A DNA stretch of 64,000 nucleotides from Sphingomicrobium sp. (GTDB taxonomy: Bacteria; Pseudomonadota; Alphaproteobacteria; Sphingomonadales; Sphingomonadaceae). The translations under genes and the position numbers were made by a program. The DNA lies in NCBI GenBank assembly GCA_036563485.1, contig DATCMI010000001.1, forward strand, positions 1,799,501-1,863,500. Direction: 5' to 3'. The stretch's first letter is position 1, and every line of letters begins with the position of its first letter. This document shows, piece by piece, positions 49,617 through 60,509 of the stretch. The notes under the pieces are model-generated. The model saw nothing but the letters and a program-made list of their open reading frames with translations. It did not search any database and was not told where the DNA came from.

Positions 49617-50904
49617 ACCGCCGCGCGATGAGGCGGACGGGCAGGCCCGCGATGGCCAGCCCGAAGCCCCAGAGAGTCGCTTCGAGCCCCGCGCCAACGA
49701 ACATCACCAGCGAATAGACGACGCCGATCAGGGCGATCACCGTCCATTTGCCCATCACTCCGAGCTTCATCGCTGCGGCCGCGCAAACGACGTACAGAAC
49801 CAGCGCCGCCACGGTCGAGACAAGCGTGATGAACACGTAGACGCCGACGAAGTCCTTCGAAGAGCTCGCAAGGACAAGGATTGCGGCAATGGTGGCCACG
49901 ACGAGCAAGGCACCGACAGGCGCACCGAAGCGATTGGTGCGGACAAACAAGCGCGGAAGGTCGCCCGCATTGGCGATCGTCCGGCTGAGCTCTGCGGCGA
50001 ACAGCAGTAGCGCATTGGCGGTGCCGAAAGCGCTCACGGCTGCAATGATGGCGACGAGGATGCCGGCGATCGAACCGAGGATCGGAGCGATCGCGTCTGC
50101 GAAGGGGGCGCCGCTCGTCGCTGCCGCTGCACTCGGCAGGAGCATCAGGCAGGCGACGGTCGAAAGCAGGTAAATGACCGCCGTGAACCCGGTCCCGAAG
50201 ATGGTGGCCTTCGGCACCGTGTCCGTCGAGTTTCGAGTGACATTCGCCGTGACCGCTGCAGCCTCGAACCCGGTCAGTGAGAACAGCATCAGCGCACCCG
50301 CAATTGCGATGGCGCCCAGGGACAGCGGCACTGGGTCGAGCGGTTCGAGCGGCTGGCCAGAGAGCAGGCGAATGATGACGAGCAACACGACCGCAATGAG
50401 CGGGATCAGTTTGATCAGTGTGGCGACGACCTGAAGGACGCCTGCCGAACGAGCGCCCCTCATGTTGACCATGGTGAGGATGGCGATGCTTGCAAGCGCG
50501 ACGGCAATCAGCCCCGGTCCGGACACGACGATGGGCCACACATGGCCAAGGGCGCCGGCGACTGCGACCGACACCCCGGCAACGCCGGTGATCTGTGAGA
50601 TGATGTAGCTCCACAGCGTGACGAACGCCGCGGTCTCGCCAAAGGCGCTTGTCACATAAGCGAACGGGCCGCCCGGGATCTGCGCCGCCAGCCGCGCCAG
50701 GCAGAAGGCGAGGCACATGGTCCCGAAGCCCGTGACGAGGAATGCGACGACGAGGTTGAGGCCGTGCGGCGCAAGCGTGGTCGGCAGCAAATAGATGCCG
50801 GAGCCGACCATCGTCCCGACGACCATGGCGGCGCTCATCCATTTGCCGAGCATCCGCGATGCGGGCTCGGGATGAGTGTCGATCGGCGGAATTTCGTGGG
50901 CCAT
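49564..50904 (-). CDS. APC-family amino acid permease
   Basis: The 446-residue protein has about 12 membrane helices. It has the APC signature MVVGTMVGSGIYLLPTTLAP in helix 1, GGPFAYVTSAFGETAAFVTL, and FSLTGFEAAAVTANVTRNST in the helix 6 region. The ATG at 50904 is preferred over 50991 because the family begins close to the first helix. The closest type by eye is the arginine/agmatine or basic amino acid exchanger group. It is divergent from fabD, 86 bp apart. Substrate is inferred only at superfamily level. Confidence 0.88.
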   Translation of the reverse strand: MAHEIPPIDTHPEPASRMLGKWMSAAMVVGTMVGSGIYLLPTTLAPHGLNLVVAFLVTGFGTMCLAFCLARLAAQIPGGPFAYVTSAFGETAAFVTLWSYIISQITGVAGVSVAVAGALGHVWPIVVSGPGLIAVALASIAILTMVNMRGARSAGVLQVVATLIKLIPLIAVVLLVIIRLLSGQPLEPLDPVPLSLGAIAIAGALMLFSLTGFEAAAVTANVTRNSTDTVPKATIFGTGFTAVIYLLSTVACLMLLPSAAAATSGAPFADAIAPILGSIAGILVAIIAAVSAFGTANALLLFAAELSRTIANAGDLPRLFVRTNRFGAPVGALLVVATIAAILVLASSSKDFVGVYVFITLVSTVAALVLYVVCAAAAMKLGVMGKWTVIALIGVVYSLVMFVGAGLEATLWGFGLAIAGLPVRLIARRFSRSSRVAAEMRAAPRE

Positions 50905-50990
50905 GGCGCCGCTTTGCACTCCTCGCCAGGGTTGGCAATCGGATTGGCCGCGCCTAACCGCCCCGGGTTCGACCAAGTGCAGAGGCTTCA

Positions 50991-51917
50991 ATGCGGGCTT
51001 TCATTTTTCCGGGCCAGGGTAGCCAATCGTTGGGCATGGGCGCCGCCCTCGCGGATGCGAGTCGCGCCGCCAAGGACGTGTTCGACGAGGTCGACGAGGC
51101 GCTGGCGCAGAACCTCTTCCGGATCATGCGCGAAGGTCCGGACGATGAGCTGAAGCTTACCGAAAATGCCCAGCCGGCGATCATGGCCCATTCGATCGCA
51201 GTGTTGCGGACGCTCGGCGTGGATGTCGGAGACGCGGCAAGCTTTGTCGCCGGGCACAGCCTCGGCGAATATTCGGCCTTGTGCGCGGCCGGCTCGTTCG
51301 ATCTTGCGAACACCGCCAAGCTGCTGAAGCTACGCGGGCAGGCGATGCAGGCGGCAGTGCCGGTGGGGGAAGGCGCCATGGCAGCGCTACTCGGCGCGGA
51401 CCTCGACCTTGCGCAGAAGATCGCATCGGCCGCCGCTGAGGATGGCGTGTGCACCGTCGCAAATGACAACGACCCCTCGCAGGTCGTGGTTTCCGGAAGC
51501 AAGGCCGCGATCGACCGTGCGATCGCCATGGCGAAGGACATGGGCGCTAAGCGGGCCGTCCCCTTGCCGGTTTCGGCGCCGTTCCATTGCCCGTTGATGC
51601 AGCCGGCCGCCGACGCCATGCGCGACGCGCTCAGCTATGTCATCGTCGAGCAGCCGGCGGTTCCCGTTTACGCCAATGTCACCGCGCAGCCGGAAAGCGA
51701 TCCCGACACCATCCGCAACCAGCTCGTCGATCAGGTTACCGGCATGGTTCGCTGGCGCGAGAGCGTCGCCAATATGTTCGAGTCCGGCGTGCACGAGTTC
51801 GTCGAGGTCGGCGGCAAGGTGCTCGGTCCGATGGTCAAGCGGATCGCGCCGGATGCGAAAGTAATTAGCCTCGTCACCATCGAAGACATCGAAGCCGCGG
51901 CCAAGGAGATTGCATGA
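50991..51917 (+). CDS. fabD: Malonyl-CoA:acyl-carrier-protein transacylase
   Basis: FabD loads malonyl groups onto ACP for fatty-acid synthesis. The 308-residue product starts MRAFIFPGQGSQSLGMG, has the nucleophile motif GHSLGEYSAL (S90), the oxyanion Gln (GQGSQ), the Arg (LRGQAMQ) and catalytic His (SAPFHCPLM, H199). It overlaps fabG by four nt (ATGA). Confidence 0.97.
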   Translation: MRAFIFPGQGSQSLGMGAALADASRAAKDVFDEVDEALAQNLFRIMREGPDDELKLTENAQPAIMAHSIAVLRTLGVDVGDAASFVAGHSLGEYSALCAAGSFDLANTAKLLKLRGQAMQAAVPVGEGAMAALLGADLDLAQKIASAAAEDGVCTVANDNDPSQVVVSGSKAAIDRAIAMAKDMGAKRAVPLPVSAPFHCPLMQPAADAMRDALSYVIVEQPAVPVYANVTAQPESDPDTIRNQLVDQVTGMVRWRESVANMFESGVHEFVEVGGKVLGPMVKRIAPDAKVISLVTIEDIEAAAKEIA

Positions 51918-52657
51918 TGTTCGATCTCAGCGGAATGACCGCCCTGGTCACCGGCGCTTCAGGCGGTCTCGGCAGTTCCATTGCCAAGGCGCTTGCGGCA
52001 CAGGGCGCGCGGCTCGCCGTTAGCGGCAGCAATGTCGAGAAGCTTGAGCGGTTTCGCGGGGAGCTGGGCGGCGACCATGTCGCGCTCGGCTGCAATCTCT
52101 CCGATGGCGCCGCCGTCGACCAGCTCATCCCGCAGGCTGTTGAAGCGCTCGGCGGCAAGCTCGACATCCTCGTCAACAATGCCGGCATCACCCGCGACAA
52201 TCTGCTGATGCGGATGAAGGACGACGAATTCGAGGAGGTCATCCGCGTCAATGTCGAAGCTGCGTTCCGCCTGATGCGCGCGGCGGCCAAGCCGATGATG
52301 AAGGCGCGCTTTGGGCGCATCATTTCGATCACCTCCGTAGTCGGCGTGACCGGCAATCCGGGCCAGGCGAACTACGTCGCCTCCAAGGCGGCGCTGATCG
52401 GCATGACCAAGGCGGTTGCGCAGGAGCTCGCCAGCCGAAGCATCACCGTGAACGCGATTGCGCCGGGCTTCATGGCGTCGGCGATGACGGACGCGCTGAA
52501 CGAGCAGCAGCGCTCAGCTATTTTGTCGCGCATCCCGATGGGAGCGATGGGCAGCGGCGACGATATCGGCGCCGCCTGCGTCTACCTCGCCAGCCGCGAA
52601 GCCGGCTATGTGACCGGCCAGACGCTGCACGTGAACGGCGGCATGGCGATGCCCTAA
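51914..52657 (+). CDS. fabG: 3-oxoacyl-[acyl-carrier-protein] reductase
   Basis: FabG reduces 3-oxoacyl-ACP with NADPH. The 247-residue Rossmann enzyme has TGASGGLGSSIAKAL, NNAGITRDNLLMRM, S141, YVASK (Y154, K158) and the ending GQTLHVNGGMAMP. The N-terminal ATGATG gives start choices at 51914 and 51917. acpP, which usually follows fabG, is absent; dnaK follows instead, behind its own promoter. Confidence 0.96.
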   Translation: MMFDLSGMTALVTGASGGLGSSIAKALAAQGARLAVSGSNVEKLERFRGELGGDHVALGCNLSDGAAVDQLIPQAVEALGGKLDILVNNAGITRDNLLMRMKDDEFEEVIRVNVEAAFRLMRAAAKPMMKARFGRIISITSVVGVTGNPGQANYVASKAALIGMTKAVAQELASRSITVNAIAPGFMASAMTDALNEQQRSAILSRIPMGAMGSGDDIGAACVYLASREAGYVTGQTLHVNGGMAMP

Positions 52658-52672
52658 AGGGCAGCTTGCCCC

Positions 52673-52695
52673 GTGCAGCTGCATTGTAGCTGCAC
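52673..52695. promoter_or_regulatory. Perfect 8-bp inverted repeat upstream of the dnaK promoter
   Basis: GTGCAGCT (52673-52680), 7 nt, AGCTGCAC (52688-52695). It ends two nt before the dnaK RpoH -35 box. It is not the HrcA CIRCE element (TTAGCACTC-N9-GAGTGCTAA). It could terminate fabG or bind a regulator. Confidence 0.5.
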
Positions 52696-52697
52696 TC

Positions 52698-52726
52698 CTT
52701 GTCGTCGGTTCCGCCGCACCTATATC
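52698..52726 (+). promoter_or_regulatory. RpoH (sigma-32) heat-shock promoter of dnaK
   Basis: CTTG (52698-52701), 17 nt, CCTATATC (52719-52726). This matches the alphaproteobacterial RpoH consensus CTTG-N17/18-CYTATNT. The start would be near 52733, giving a leader of about 68 nt before dnaK. Confidence 0.85.
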
Positions 52727-52800
52727 CCGAAGAGAAATCAACGGACCGGCTGCCTGATGGGGGCCGGTCGTGGGGCTGAAGAGAAGAGGGATATAGAAAT

Positions 52801-54744
<1,944 letters not shown>

Positions 54745-54814
54745 TCATGCGGCGCGGCTTCCCAGTGCGGGGGGTCGCGCCGTCTGCTGTAATGCGTAGG
54801 GGCGGGACCGAGTG

Positions 54815-55936
54815 ATGGTCGAGCAGGACTATTACGAGCTGCTGGGCATTCAGCGCGGCGCTGACGATGCGACGATCAAGGCCGCCTATCGGCGGATGGC
54901 GAAGGAATATCATCCTGACCGCCACAATGGCTGCGGCGACAAGGAAGCGCAGTTCAAGGCCATCAACCAGGCCTATGACGTCCTCAAGGACCCGCAGAAG
55001 CGTGCGGCTTACGACCGCTTCGGCCATGCTGCCTTCCAGAATGGCGGCGGCGGCGCCGATCCTTTCGGTGACGCCGGCTTCAACGGCTTTTCCGACATAT
55101 TCTCGACCATTTTCGGCGAGTTCATGGATCAGCGCGGCCCGCGGCAAAACGCCGCGCGCGGGGCGGATCTCCGCTACGATATTGAGCTCAGCCTCGAAGA
55201 AGCGTTTAACGGGGTCGAGAAGACCATCACCATCGATGCGCTCGCGACCTGCGAGAGCTGCGAGGGGCGCGGCTGCACCGGCCTCGACCGTTGCGCCAGC
55301 CATTGCCAGACCTGCGGCGGGGCCGGGAAGATCCGCACGCAGCAAGGCTTCTTCATGGTCGAGCGCGGCTGTCCCAACTGCCGCGGTTCCGGCGAAGTCA
55401 TCAGCAACCCCTGTCCAACCTGCCATGGCGAAGGGCGCGCAATTGCCCAGCGCAAGCTATCGGTGAAGATCCCGGCCGGTGTCGATGAAGGCACCCGCAT
55501 ACGCGTTGCCGGCGAAGGCGAGGCGGGTGTGCGCTCCGCCGCCAGCGGCGACCTCTACCTGTTCGTGCACATGAAGCCGCACCCGATCTACGTGCGCGAC
55601 GGAACGACTCTGGTCGCCGACTGCCCGGTCAGCTTCACGACGGCGGCGCTCGGCGGCGCGATCAGCCTCCCCGGCATCGACGGCAATATGGTCGAGCTGA
55701 AGATACCCGCGGGCACCCAGTCCGGCGAACAGCTGCGTCATCGCGGCTCCGGCATGAGTGCGATCAACGCTCGCGGCCGCGGCGACCTGGTCGCGCGTGT
55801 CCATGTCGAGACGCCAACGCGCATGTCGGCCAAGCAGAAGAAACTGCTGGAAGAATTTCGTGAGACGGAAACGGGCGACGAATGTCCGGCGTCGAAGAGT
55901 TTCTTTGGTCGCGTCCGCGATTATTTCGGCGCCTAG
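54815..55936 (+). CDS. dnaJ: Molecular chaperone DnaJ (Hsp40)
   Basis: The 373-residue co-chaperone has an N-terminal J domain ([20 protein letters not shown], with HPD at 33-35), a short Gly/Phe region, four zinc-binding CxxCxGxG-type repeats ([39 protein letters not shown]) and two C-terminal substrate domains. I use the ATG at 54815; a GTG three nt earlier is possible. The gap after dnaK is 70 bp. The stop overlaps that of the convergent PAS-GAF gene (CTAG). Confidence 0.98.
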   Translation: MVEQDYYELLGIQRGADDATIKAAYRRMAKEYHPDRHNGCGDKEAQFKAINQAYDVLKDPQKRAAYDRFGHAAFQNGGGGADPFGDAGFNGFSDIFSTIFGEFMDQRGPRQNAARGADLRYDIELSLEEAFNGVEKTITIDALATCESCEGRGCTGLDRCASHCQTCGGAGKIRTQQGFFMVERGCPNCRGSGEVISNPCPTCHGEGRAIAQRKLSVKIPAGVDEGTRIRVAGEGEAGVRSAASGDLYLFVHMKPHPIYVRDGTTLVADCPVSFTTAALGGAISLPGIDGNMVELKIPAGTQSGEQLRHRGSGMSAINARGRGDLVARVHVETPTRMSAKQKKLLEEFRETETGDECPASKSFFGRVRDYFGA

Positions 55937-56721
55937 AGTAGCATTCCGAAAATCTGCGCGAACAGCTCCGCCGCCGCGTGGAGCTCGAACGAAGGCGGCC
56001 GCGCGGCACGGTTGTCGCATTCGAAGTGGCCGATCGTTTCTCGGTCGACGATGACGGGCACCCGCAGCACCGATGAAATACCGGCGCTTCGTAGAGCCTC
56101 AAGCTGATCGGGCGAGGGCGCACGCAACATCGCGCCGGGGATCGGATGATCGTGCTTCGCCGGGAACAGCGAAATCGGTTCGGCATTCGCGTCCGCGACG
56201 ATCGGCGGCAGCTCGCCGGCCACCTCCAGCGCAGCCATTGACCCGCGCGCGCTTTCGATCCGCTCTCCGCCCATGGTCAAGATGGTCCGGTCGAAGCCGG
56301 TGAGCGCGCGCATCCGCCGCGCGGCGCCGTCCATCAGCCGTTTGCGGTCGCCGCGTTCGAGCCCTTCAATCAGCCGGCTTACGGAACCGAGCCAGTCGCC
56401 GACGCCCTGTTCCGGGCTCTCGAGTGCTTCCAGCAAGATGGTGGAGTCCAGCGACTGAAATGCAAAGTCGAACCGCTCCGGCTGGTCGAACAAGCGCACG
56501 CGGTAGGCGCGAGCGATGCCGCTGCTGCTGCGCTGCCTCGCCAGGCTGTTGCGCAGGTCATGCAGCGGCTGCGCCATCGTGAATTCGGAGATCGGCTCGC
56601 CGACGAGGCGCTGGTGATATTCGCCGATGAACCCATGGGCGTTGCACGAGGCGCGAAGGATCAGCCAGTCCGGCGACAGTTCGAGGAAAAAGCCGGCCGA
56701 CTGGATTTGCGCTTCACTCAC
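55933..56721 (-). CDS. Truncated phytochrome-like PAS-GAF protein, no chromophore Cys
   Basis: The 262-residue protein starts directly at the PAS domain of bacteriophytochromes (IQSAGFFLELSPDWLILRAS, residues 6-25) and continues into a GAF domain (about 115-262; RMRALTGFDRTILTM, with DHPIPGAM where DIPxxA is expected). The N-terminal extension that bears the biliverdin-binding Cys is missing, and there is no PHY or kinase domain, so it is unlikely to be a red-light photoreceptor. It starts with GTG at 56721, overlapping the purB stop (GTGA), so it is translated from the purB mRNA. Confidence 0.72.
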   Translation of the reverse strand: MSEAQIQSAGFFLELSPDWLILRASCNAHGFIGEYHQRLVGEPISEFTMAQPLHDLRNSLARQRSSSGIARAYRVRLFDQPERFDFAFQSLDSTILLEALESPEQGVGDWLGSVSRLIEGLERGDRKRLMDGAARRMRALTGFDRTILTMGGERIESARGSMAALEVAGELPPIVADANAEPISLFPAKHDHPIPGAMLRAPSPDQLEALRSAGISSVLRVPVIVDRETIGHFECDNRAARPPSFELHAAAELFAQIFGMLL

Positions 56722-58037
56722 TGGCCAAACACCCGGTCAAAGATCGTGTCGACGTGCTTCAGATGGTAATCAAGGTCGAACAGCTCATCGAGCTGCTCGC
56801 CGGATAGCCGCTCCGCCACCTGCGGATCGTCCTTCAGCAATTGCAGCAGCGAAAGCTGTCCGTCCGACTCCCAGACTTTCATCGCGTTCCGTTGGACCAG
56901 CGAATAGGAATCCTCGCGGCTCAGGCCAGCCTGGGTAAGCGCGAGCAGCACCCGCTGCGAGTGGACGAGCCCGCCCATCCGGTCGAGGTTCTTCTGCATC
57001 CGCTCGGGGTAGGCGACGAGCTTGTCCACGACGCTCGTCAGCCGCGCGAGCGCGAAGTCCAATGTGATCGTCGCGTCGGGCCCGATGAAGCGCTCGACCG
57101 ACGAGTGGGAGATGTCGCGCTCATGCCACAAGGCGACATTCTCCAGCGCCGGCGTGACATACCCACGGACCATGCGCGCGAGCCCGGTCAGGTTCTCAGT
57201 CAGCACAGGGTTGCGCTTGTGCGGCATCGCCGAGCTGCCCTTCTGGCCGGGCGAGAAATATTCCTCAGCCTCCAGCACCTCGGTGCGCTGCAGGTGGCGG
57301 ACTTCGACGGCGAGCCGTTCGATCGACGAGGCAATGACGCCGAGGGTGGCAAAGAACATCGCGTGTCGGTCACGCGGGATCACCTGGGTCGAGACGGGCT
57401 CGACCGATAGGCCGAGTTCGCCAGCGACGCGCTCTTCGACCCGCGGATCGATGTTGGCGAATGTGCCAACCGCACCGGAGATCGCGCAGGTCGCCACATC
57501 GTCGCGCGCGGCCCGGAGCCGCTCGCGATTGCGCGCGAACTCGGCATAGGCCTGGGCAAGCTTCAGCCCGAAGGTGACCGGCTCAGCATGGATTCCGTGG
57601 CTGCGGCCGATGGTTGGCGTCATCTTATGCTCCAGGGCGCGGCGCTTGATCGCTTCGAGCAGTGCGTCGAGGTCCTTAAGCAGCAGATCGGCAGCTTCCT
57701 TCAGCTGCACGGCAAGTGCGGTGTCGAGCACGTCGGAGCTGGTCATCCCCTGGTGCAGCCAGCGCCGCTCGGGCCCGAGCTTCTCGCCGGCCCACGTCAG
57801 GAAAGCGATCACGTCATGCTTGGTCACCGCCTCGATCGCATCGATCGCGTCGATGTCGATGTCGCCGAGGGCGTTGCTGTCATAAGCCGCGCGAATGGTC
57901 CTCGCGTCCTGCGCAGGGATCATCCCGATTTCACCCATCGCCTCGGCGGCGAAGACTTCGATCTGCCACCAGATGCGGTAGCGGTTTTCCGGCGACCAGA
58001 TGGCCGCCATCTCGGGACGGGAATAGCGGGGAACCAT
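56718..58037 (-). CDS. purB: Adenylosuccinate lyase
   Basis: PurB acts twice in purine synthesis, releasing fumarate from SAICAR and from adenylosuccinate. The 439-residue fumarase-superfamily enzyme starts MVPRYSRPEMAAIWSPENRY. It has the TSSDVLDTALAVQL region, the SHGIHAEPVTFG segment with the catalytic His, and the signature GSSAMPHKRNPV. A perfect 10-bp hairpin (58041-58065) ends three nt before the start codon, with no ribosome binding site between. Its stop overlaps the PAS-GAF start. Confidence 0.97.
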   Translation of the reverse strand: MVPRYSRPEMAAIWSPENRYRIWWQIEVFAAEAMGEIGMIPAQDARTIRAAYDSNALGDIDIDAIDAIEAVTKHDVIAFLTWAGEKLGPERRWLHQGMTSSDVLDTALAVQLKEAADLLLKDLDALLEAIKRRALEHKMTPTIGRSHGIHAEPVTFGLKLAQAYAEFARNRERLRAARDDVATCAISGAVGTFANIDPRVEERVAGELGLSVEPVSTQVIPRDRHAMFFATLGVIASSIERLAVEVRHLQRTEVLEAEEYFSPGQKGSSAMPHKRNPVLTENLTGLARMVRGYVTPALENVALWHERDISHSSVERFIGPDATITLDFALARLTSVVDKLVAYPERMQKNLDRMGGLVHSQRVLLALTQAGLSREDSYSLVQRNAMKVWESDGQLSLLQLLKDDPQVAERLSGEQLDELFDLDYHLKHVDTIFDRVFGQ

Positions 58038-58040
58038 GGC

Positions 58041-58065
58041 CGCGGCGGCTAGCAGAGCCGCCGCG
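58041..58065 (-). promoter_or_regulatory. Perfect 10-bp hairpin immediately before the purB start codon
   Basis: On the minus strand CGCGGCGGCT (58065-58056), loop CTGCT, AGCCGCCGCG (58050-58041), then GCC and ATG (58037). The stem takes the place of the Shine-Dalgarno region. It may control purB translation, or end the sulfate-operon transcript; no U-run follows. Confidence 0.65.
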
Positions 58066-58105
58066 GGGGTTCAAATATGCTTCGGCTGCTTCAAGCCGTT
58101 CGGCA

Positions 58106-58816
58106 CTAGCTGAGGAAGCTGGCGACGAACGGCGTCGCGGGAGCCGTAGCTACCTCGTCGAGCGGCGCGAACTGCTCGATGCGGCCGCTGTTGAGCACGG
58201 CCACGCGGTCGGCGAGCGCGAACGCCTCCTCCTGGTCGTGGGTGACGAAAATCGAGGTGAGGCCGAGCTCGTCGTGGATCGTGCGAAGCGCGCCGCGCAG
58301 CTCGCGCCGGACTTTTGCGTCGAGGGCGCCAAACGGCTCGTCGAGCAGCAGGATACGAGGCTCGCGCGCAAGTGCCCGTGCCAATGCGACCCGCTGCCGC
58401 TGCCCGCCTGACAGCTGGCTCGGATAGCGGCCGCCAAGGCCGGGCAACTGAACAAGGTCGAGCAATTGGTCGACGCGCTGCATGATGTCCGCCTTCGATG
58501 GCCCGCCTTTCATCACCTCCAGGCCGAAGGCGATGTTCCGCGCGACTGTCATATGCCCGAACAAGGCATAATGCTGGAACACGAACCCGATCCCGCGCGA
58601 GGCGGGTCTGTCGGACGTCACATCCTGGCCGTCAAAGTAGACGCGTCCCTGCTGCGGCGCCTCCAGTCCAGCCAGGATCCGCAACAGCGTCGTCTTGCCC
58701 GACCCTGATGGGCCGAGGAGTGCGACGAACTCGCCGTCGCTGATGGCAAGCGACACGTCTTCGAGTGCCGGATAGGCGGAAAAGCTCTTCGAGACATTCT
58801 CGACGCGGATCGACAT
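58106..58816 (-). CDS. cysA: Sulfate ABC transporter ATP-binding protein, short form
   Basis: The 236-residue ATPase has Walker [12 protein letters not shown] (35-45), Q-loop [14 protein letters not shown], signature [15 protein letters not shown], Walker [17 protein letters not shown] and the H-loop [15 protein letters not shown]. It powers sulfate/thiosulfate import through CysT/CysW. It ends at [15 protein letters not shown], so the C-terminal TOBE/regulatory domain of about 100 residues, usual in CysA (350-365 residues), is absent. The ATG at 58816 begins one base after the cysW stop. Last gene of the sulfate operon. Confidence 0.93.
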   Translation of the reverse strand: MSIRVENVSKSFSAYPALEDVSLAISDGEFVALLGPSGSGKTTLLRILAGLEAPQQGRVYFDGQDVTSDRPASRGIGFVFQHYALFGHMTVARNIAFGLEVMKGGPSKADIMQRVDQLLDLVQLPGLGGRYPSQLSGGQRQRVALARALAREPRILLLDEPFGALDAKVRRELRGALRTIHDELGLTSIFVTHDQEEAFALADRVAVLNSGRIEQFAPLDEVATAPATPFVASFLS

Positions 58817-58817
58817 C

Positions 58818-59660
58818 TCAGTGACGCCCTGTTGCTGCGAGCTGCGCGCGGTGCCGCCATTCGAGCGCGGTCTTGAGCGCGAGCGTGACGAGGGCGAGCA
58901 GCGTAAGGAGGGAGGCGACCGCAAAGGCGCCGACGAAATCATAGTCGTTGTAAAGCGCCTCGACCTGCAGCGGCATGGTATTGGTCTGTCCACGTATATG
59001 CCCCGAAACGACGCTGACCGCGCCGAACTCGCCCATCGCCCGGGCGTTGCACAGCAGCACGCCGTAGAGCAGCGCGAAGCGGATGTTGGGAAGCGTGACG
59101 TGCCAGAAGGCCTGCCATCCGCTCGCGCCGAGCGTCAGAGCCGCTTCCTCGTCGGCGCGCCCCTGCGCGGTCATCAGCGGCACGAGCTGGCGGGCGACGA
59201 AGGGCAGGGTCACGAACACAGTCGCAAGCACCAGTCCCGGAAGCGCGAATATGATGCGAATGTCCTTGTCTTCGAGCCAGGGACCGAACCACCCCTGCGC
59301 GCCGAACAGCAGGACCCAGACTAGGCCCGACACAACCGGCGACACCGAGAAGGGGAGCTCGATCAAGGCGATCAGCGTCGCCTTGCCGCGGAAGTCGAAC
59401 TTGGCGATGGCCCACGCCGCGGCGACACCGAAGATGGTGTTGAGCGGTACGGCGATCGCGGCGACCAGCAGCGTCAGCTTGATCGATGCTCGCGCGTCGG
59501 CTTCGCTGATCGAGGTCATCCAGAGCTCGATCCCCTTGCGAAACGCTTCGACCAGCACGGCGCCGAGGGGCAGCACCAGCATCACGCCGACATAAAGGAG
59601 CGCCGCTCCGATCAGCAGCACCTTGACCCCGCGCGTCTCGCCAAGGCCGCCCGCGCTCAC
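58818..59660 (-). CDS. cysW: Sulfate ABC transporter permease CysW
   Basis: The 280-residue inner-membrane protein has six membrane helices and the permease coupling motif ([20 protein letters not shown], then [11 protein letters not shown]). The ending [20 protein letters not shown] is typical of CysW. It pairs with CysT to form the sulfate channel. Its start overlaps the end of cysT by four nt. Confidence 0.95.
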   Translation of the reverse strand: MSAGGLGETRGVKVLLIGAALLYVGVMLVLPLGAVLVEAFRKGIELWMTSISEADARASIKLTLLVAAIAVPLNTIFGVAAAWAIAKFDFRGKATLIALIELPFSVSPVVSGLVWVLLFGAQGWFGPWLEDKDIRIIFALPGLVLATVFVTLPFVARQLVPLMTAQGRADEEAALTLGASGWQAFWHVTLPNIRFALLYGVLLCNARAMGEFGAVSVVSGHIRGQTNTMPLQVEALYNDYDFVGAFAVASLLTLLALVTLALKTALEWRHRAQLAATGRH

Positions 59661-60490
59661 GTCATCCTCTTGTGCTGCCAGTTCTGCAGCAGGTTGAGCG
59701 CGAGCAGCGCGGCGAAGGAGATGAACAGCATGACCGTCGCGATGGCGGCTGCGCCGGCATAATCATATTCTTCGAGGTGGGTGATGATCAGCAGCGGCGC
59801 GATCTCGGACTTGAACGGCATGTTCCCCGCGATGAAGATCACGGAGCCATATTCGCCGGCGCCCCGAGAGAAGGCGAGGGCAAAGCCCGTCGCAAGGGCA
59901 GGCGCCAGCGTCGGCAGGATGACGCGGAAGAAGGTCTGCAGCCGCGTCGCCCCAAGCGTGAGCGCGGCTTCCTCAATCTCCTTCGATGCCTCGGCGAGTA
60001 CGGGCTCGACGGTCCGCACGACGAATGGCAGGCCGATGAAGGTGAGCGCCAGCACGACGCCCGCGGGCTTGTAGGCGATCGGCAAGCCCAAGGGATCGAA
60101 GATCCGCCCGACCGGCCCTGTGTCGGCATAGAGCGCCGTCAGAGCGATACCGGCGACGGCCGTTGGCAGTGCAAAGGGCAGGTCGATCAGCGCGCTCAGG
60201 AAACGGCGGCCAGGGAAGCGGTAGCGGACGAGAACCCACGCGACGAGCAATCCAAAGACGCAGTTGATCGCCGCCGCAATCGCCGCGCCGCCGAACGACA
60301 GACGATAAGCGGCGATCGCTCGCGGCGAGCCTGCGGCTTTCCAGAACTCGCCCCATCCGTCGGTGACGCTGCGCAGCAGCACAGCGCTCAACGGGATCAG
60401 GACGATGAGCGAAAGCCAAAGGATCGTGATGGCCAGGGAAAGGCCGAATCCCGGGAGTGGGGAGGACCGGCGCGCAACTCCGCTGGGCAT
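59657..60490 (-). CDS. cysT: Sulfate ABC transporter permease CysT
   Basis: The 277-residue permease (CysT, also called CysU) has six membrane helices, LPFALPTAVAGIALTALYAD, the coupling loop [20 protein letters not shown] and the ending RGAGEYGSVIFIAGNMPFKS, which distinguishes CysT from CysW. A GTG at 60493 is an alternative start with better spacing to GGGAG. It lies 19 nt after the porin gene. Confidence 0.95.
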   Translation of the reverse strand: MPSGVARRSSPLPGFGLSLAITILWLSLIVLIPLSAVLLRSVTDGWGEFWKAAGSPRAIAAYRLSFGGAAIAAAINCVFGLLVAWVLVRYRFPGRRFLSALIDLPFALPTAVAGIALTALYADTGPVGRIFDPLGLPIAYKPAGVVLALTFIGLPFVVRTVEPVLAEASKEIEEAALTLGATRLQTFFRVILPTLAPALATGFALAFSRGAGEYGSVIFIAGNMPFKSEIAPLLIITHLEEYDYAGAAAIATVMLFISFAALLALNLLQNWQHKRMT

Positions 60491-60509
60491 CACGAAGCTT
60501 GTGCTCCCG

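Noticed and set aside
52673-52695. CIRCE/HrcA operator before dnaK
   Set aside because: Half sites GTGCAGCT/AGCTGCAC do not match TTAGCACTC/GAGTGCTAA, and the loop is 7 rather than 9.
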